25,641 bases of DNA from Hypsibius dujardini (Eukaryota > Tardigrada > Eutardigrada > Parachela > Hypsibiidae): positions 1 through 25,641 of the forward strand of contig LRSR01011002.1 in NCBI GenBank assembly GCA_001579985.1. The letters run 5' to 3'. The position numbers and the translations under genes were made by a program. The notes beneath the pieces are model-generated. The model was not told the DNA's origin, did not search any database, and worked only from the letters and a program-made list of their open reading frames with translations. Below, in pieces: positions 21,682 to 25,641 of this stretch (position 1 is its first letter; the number at the start of each line of letters is the position of its first letter).

Positions 21682-22854
21682 ATGCCTGCTAACATTTTCC
21701 TCCTTGGTTTACTAGTACTGCATGCTGTTCATGCCGAAAATCAGACGAAAATCACTGTAGGTTTACTGGTGACTGAATCCACCACTCACCCTCTTCGTGT
21801 CCAGCTCAAGGATGAATTTGGCGGAGTATCGTGCGGAGTACCTCGTGTGGGTGATGATGATCCAATGTAATGTACTGTCTGCACCTTTGAATAAACTTTC
21901 TGAAGCCGATGAATCAAGGATGACGATCAAGAATGAATCAAGAATGTTTATAGGGGACTGATGCTGGCCAACTTTGGTGGACGGAACCTTGACGATCGGG
22001 CAGGAAACTTGAGTGTAGCTCCAACGGTGCGTTGTCTTTTCTTAGACGTTATGTTTTTGCTACAGCTAATTTATTATAGATTGTCGGTGGAACGGACGCT
22101 TTGTTCGGTCAGATTTGTTGGCAGGTAGAGTACCATACTGTCTCTTTATTAACTGGAGATCCATCGTACAAGTTAATGCTTCCAGGCAAAGATTCAGCGT
22201 GACGGCTTCTTCATTTGTGGTGGTTCTATCATTGGAAAGCGAACTATCTTGACCGCTGTCCACTGTGTCATCAATTTCAGTGATGGCAAAACCAATGCTC
22301 CAAAACGATTTAAAGTTCAGGGTGACTACTAAATACTACTCATTGTCCGGTATTGTTGACAATACGGAATACTGAAGCGATGTTTTGCTTGGATTTATAG
22401 TGGGAGCAATGTTTAGCACGACCAATATGCGAAATCCGGACCCAAATGGATGCGCCAAGGAATTTGGTATTGCGCGGATTGTCACTAATTCTCGCTTCAA
22501 TCGTCTCAGTAACGAGAACGGTGAGAATCCTTTCATGTTCGAGTTGGGGATTTTGCAGTGACAAGTACGAGTACGTGACAGTTTTATCTTTGTAAGATAT
22601 TGCATTGCTCACCCTGGATGACGACATTGACTTTACGAAGCCCTGTGTCTGTCCGGTATGCCTTCGACCTCGCTCGCCAACCGTGGGAGAAATTTGCTCC
22701 GTTAGCGGGTGAGTATCTTAACCACTCTTGCTTCGTTCATTTCATTGATTTCCCAAATCAAACGCACGTTAATTGTTATTATTACAGATATGGGCTCGAG
22801 ATGGAGGGAGGTGGAAGTATGTATCATCTCTAACAACACTACTGCGTGCATTCG

Positions 22855-22885
<31 letters not shown>

Positions 22886-23512
22886 TGTACATAGGCACCC
22901 GTAATCCCACGCCCCTCAAGTCAGTCCATCTTGATATCATGCCAACAAAATTTGGAGCTAACTGCTTCATTCAGAATGGCACATCAGGGCAAGCGATTTC
23001 TCGAAAAAAATATTATCATAAAAACAGAAAGGAATTTTGCTGTGTGATCGTTTCAGACCGCCAAATCTCAACAACTTGCTGTGCGCAGGGGACGTTCAGG
23101 GCGAGGACTCCTGTCAAGGAGACAGTGGCGGTAAACGTCATTAAAATTGAACCTCCACTCTTTAGCTAATTTTCTCTGCATATGCTCACTGTAGGGCCGC
23201 TGGTGTGCTATGATAGCGAGAGCCGAAGCCATTACCAAACTGGAATAGTGTCTTACGGAATAGGATGTGCTAGAGGTATGTCTCACTCCCCATTCTCCAA
23301 TAAAGATGGTCAAATTTGAACCGTAACAGTACGTGGCAAATATCTTCGGAGTCTACACCAGAATATCCAGTTATATCGAATGGATTAACCTGAACCGACA
23401 CGGTACGTGAGCAGCCAGTATTTAATCCTACAGATATTTAACAGTACCAGTTGTGAAATAATGGAAATAAATTTTTTTCACAGGTGATAAACTGGCAATT
23501 TCTGATTCTTGA
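21682..23512 (+). CDS. Secreted trypsin-like serine protease
   Basis: S1A protease, 342 residues in twelve exons: 21682-21866, 21954-22026, 22080-22124, 22186-22321, 22401-22520, 22597-22708, 22788-22816, 22895-22988, 23057-23130, 23195-23275, 23352-23402, 23484-23512. Signal peptide MPANIFLLGLLVLHAVHA, then a propeptide of about 68 residues with one Cys, then IVGG at 87. The residue before IVGG is Thr (SVAPT), not Arg or Lys. Triad: H127 (LTAVHC, with the usual AAHC altered), D187 (NENDIALL), S288 (CQGDSGG). D282 predicts cleavage after Arg/Lys. Extra cysteines C99 (ICW) and PCVCPVCL are shared with the neighbouring tandem protease. The intron after 22988 has a GC donor. The acceptor of exon 11 is uncertain: 23352 keeps frame but shortens the loop before VYTRI, whereas TACGTGGCAAATATCTTCGG from 23330 has a better loop but the wrong phase. 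Confidence 0.87.
22855..22883. repeat. (TTA)n microsatellite beside a splice acceptor
   Basis: About nine to ten uninterrupted TTA/ATT units inside intron 7 of the plus-strand protease. It ends only 11 bases before the exon 8 start (CATGTACATAG|GCACC), so it stands where the polypyrimidine tract would be. Confidence 0.95.
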
Positions 23513-23677
23513 TGATGCTGATTCTTGATGATGGGAGATGAGAACTGAGATGAGCAATCGAATGTCCGAACTTCCTGTTGTGGGCCGCTACTACTTACGA
23601 TAATTTATGCTCACGATGCTGCTGTTGCGGGAACTTATTGTGCATCAGTGACAATGACCACTGTATATTTATTTGCT

Positions 23678-23687
23678 AATAAATAAA
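23678..23687 (+). terminator. Overlapping AATAAA poly(A) signals
   Basis: AATAAATAAA gives two overlapping canonical hexamers (23678-23683 and 23682-23687), about 165 bases after the protease stop codon. This is a normal distance for its 3' end. Confidence 0.7.
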
Positions 23688-23773
23688 AGTAGATGTTACA
23701 ATTCGGTGTAGTTAGTAACTTATATTTTAAAATAAATTAGATGTGTATGTTTACTTCATTACATACTAAGCAA

Positions 23774-23945
23774 ACGCAGCGGGTTGAATCGCTACATGGG
23801 TTGAATCGATCGGTTGAGGGCGCCACAAGTGTAGATTAAACGCGGTGTGTTTGAAGTTAGATGAGCGTTGTTTACAATTCACACTTGTGGCGCCCTCCGC
23901 CACCCGACCAATTCAACCCATGTAGCGATTCAGCCCGCCGCGTTT
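23774..23945. mobile_element. Hairpin (MITE-like) element
   Basis: Arms at about 23774-23836 and 23876-23945 are inverted copies: ACGCAGCGGGTTGAATCGC, then TACATGGGTTGAATCG, then GAGGGCGCCACAAGTGT, against the complement on the right with a few changes and a short insertion (CCGCCACC). The roughly 40-base loop is unique. There is no coding capacity. It lies between the 3' ends of the plus-strand protease and the minus-strand kinase gene. Target-site duplication is not clear. Confidence 0.75.
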
Positions 23946-24163
23946 CCTTGGTATTGTCGAACCACGATGACATATTTTACATGTACAATGTAACAGAAAA
24001 AAGATATTGCCCAGCCATGATAAAAGTGCACTCAGTCAATATAATCACCGATCAGGAAGCAAAGAAAGCAGTATGTTCTCTTAATATAATTTAAACCAAC
24101 TAATAAAAATGTGCAATATGTTATATATACCATAACATCAGTGTTCAAATCCTTCGCACCCCT

Positions 24164-25641
24164 CTATTTCTTCTGCAAATCCGTCGGACTGGATGGGCGG
24201 AAGAGGTCGCCAAAGACGTTGGAGGCGATCTGGCGCTGACGACGGCTTTGGTAGTATTCTCGTCGGAATTGGGACAGTCGTAGCGAGTTAAAGACTGTCT
24301 TCTCCCTCTTGCTAATGCCCAGATCGTTAGGAAGGATCCATCTGTGCTCAAGGCATTCCTCAGCCGTCAGCCGATTGGTTGGGATGGCCTTCAATGTTTG
24401 CATAATAAAACGGGAGGCTTCCGTCGTCAAGCCGTGATACAATTCGGCAATTCGATAGCGCACAAAGCGAACATTGTCAACGGTCTCTTCCTCGTCTTCG
24501 CCACGGAAAGGCGAAACGCCACTCAAACTGAAACAACCAGCCAGATTCAGCAATGGGAAGTGGCAAAAAGTTTTGTAAGACTTTGCGGACTTACAGAATA
24601 AAGACCAGCACGCCGAGACCCCAAATGTCGGCCTGTACTCCCGTCAGCCGATTCGTCATAATTTCAGGAGCTGAAAGATTAATTTTTTGAGTGATGAAAG
24701 AAATAACAGCAAAATCAGTCTCCGAGAGTACCTCGAAATTCCAATGGTATTGTAATGTTTCGGACAAGAAGACCGTCTTCCGGGATTTTTTTTGCTGAGC
24801 CGAAATCAATGAGTTTGATGCTAGGTTTCCAACATGTCTCCAACACTACATTGTCGGGCTGGAGATTTAGATGGGCAATTCCGAGTAGGTGAAGATACTG
24901 CAAGGCATCTAGGGTCTGGCGGATCATAATGGAGACGTCCTCTTCCGTATATTGCTCACGCTGGGTCAGATAGGTCAGAATATCCATTCCGTCCAGTTTG
25001 TCCATAACCAAAACGGTGTACTCGTTCTGGTAGCGCATAGCTCGCGAGAGCTCGACAATTCGTTCGTGCTTGAGTGAACGAAGAATTTCGTATTCATTTT
25101 TGGAGTCTGGGGCCGCTGAGTCAACCACCTTAGCGGCGAAAATGCCATGATTCTTGCGGTCCACGCAGCGGTAAATAACAGAGAATTGCCCCCTGAATGG
25201 TAAATAATTCATTAAAACATTGCAATTATATTAAAGTAGCTATACTTGGATAACAACATACCGATCTATTTCCTTCCGGAAGTCGTAAAATTCATTGGGA
25301 TTGCCATCGTTTATGGAGACGGAGACCTTCTCCATAGAGCCGGGAATGCGTTCCCCCAGTCGAGTCATAGCTTGCGAGCCTCCATCTGACGTTTGTCGCA
25401 GAAGAGCAGTTCGTTTGTGTAATTGCGCATCCACACTGACGGCCGACTCAAGAGCGAGGTCCTGGTCACCGGGGTGGAGAGTGCGCACCTCTTCCGAGGA
25501 GTAGCTAGAATCGCTCCATCCAAATATATTGCGGGCCAGCACTCGGAATCGATAAAAGGTCCCAGGAAGGAGGTTTTTCACAGTAACCTTCTCGTCAATC
25601 CTTTTCAATGAAAAGTATTCCTTATGAAGGGAAATACTTGA
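24164..25641 (-). CDS. unc-89: UNC-89/obscurin-like giant muscle protein, C-terminal Fn3 and kinase domain (5' partial)
   Basis: Only the 3' end is in the window: exons 25641-25262 (continues off the edge), 25192-24732, 24670-24595, 24527-24164, in phase. The first exon ends a fibronectin type III domain (VTVKNLLPGTFYRFRVLARN, then GWSDSSYSS). A linker leads to a kinase: glycine loop DRGQFSVIYRC, ATP-lysine FAAKVV, catalytic loop HLNLQPDNV, DFG in LIDFGSAKK, then APEIM, DIWGLGVLVFILLSG and LTAEECLEHRWI. The HRD aspartate is replaced by Asn (HLN), so phosphotransfer is probably lost or weak, while the ATP-lysine and DFG remain. A tail of about 60 residues ends DLQKK. The Fn3-then-terminal-kinase order and sequence style fit kinase 2 of UNC-89/obscurin at the sarcomere M-line. 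Other titin-like kinases are possible but less likely. Confidence 0.85.

Noticed and set aside
23861-24094. 77-codon plus-strand frame beginning in the hairpin element
   Set aside because: Its first third is the right arm of the inverted repeat and the remainder is low-complexity AT-rich sequence.
1-25641. CRISPR arrays, operons, phage or bacterial mobile systems
   Set aside because: All genes are intron-split and animal-like; the only repeats are eukaryotic transposon arms and microsatellites with no regular spacer array.
1-25641. tRNA or rRNA genes
   Set aside because: No cloverleaf-like segment with A and B boxes and no rRNA-like conserved stretch was noticed by eye; a dedicated scan was not possible.

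Overview
The window is nuclear DNA from an animal with a compact genome. Every convincing gene is split by GT-AG introns, most of them about 40-100 nt. The content points to an ecdysozoan, most likely an arthropod such as a small crustacean. There is an UNC-89/obscurin-type Fn3-kinase, a Stubble/Filzig-like protease with a disulfide-knot domain, and a CLIP protease. A uroporphyrinogen-III synthase argues against a nematode, because nematodes generally lack haem synthesis. The species assignment is inference.

Layout. 1-285 is a decayed LINE reverse-transcriptase fragment. 806-1965 is a 1.16-kb foldback element with arms of about 350 bp. 2307-3289 is an NMNAT pseudogene. 3328-3796 is a short element with subterminal repeats. 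3946-4791 (+) holds the 3' exons of UROS, whose first exons are not visible. 5221-5469 (+) is an intact ROMO1. 5876-7069 (-) is a complete cytochrome b561 gene. 7518-10656 (-) is a Stubble/Filzig-like protease with a long mucin-like stalk. 12118-12955 (-) is a small cysteine-rich secreted protein with one unresolved splice junction. 13270-14630 (-) is a BIN3-like BAR protein. 15765-17130 (+) is an MXRA7-like membrane protein. 17338-20718 (-) is a CLIP protein carrying two trypsin-fold domains, the first catalytically dead. 21682-23512 (+) is a secreted trypsin-like protease. 23774-23945 is a hairpin element. 24164-25641 (-) is the 3' end of an UNC-89/obscurin-like gene ending in a kinase whose catalytic Asp is Asn.

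How they relate. The clearest functional theme is extracellular proteolysis: four S1-fold domains lie within 16 kb. Three of them, in the divergent gene pair 17338-20718 and 21682-23512, share extra cysteines (ICW and PCxCxxCL) that the Filzig-like domain lacks. This suggests a local paralogous family with its own disulfide. The other genes look like ordinary housekeeping neighbours. All exon models were made by hand from reading frame, splice phase and remembered family motifs. Each complete model keeps an open frame across all joins.
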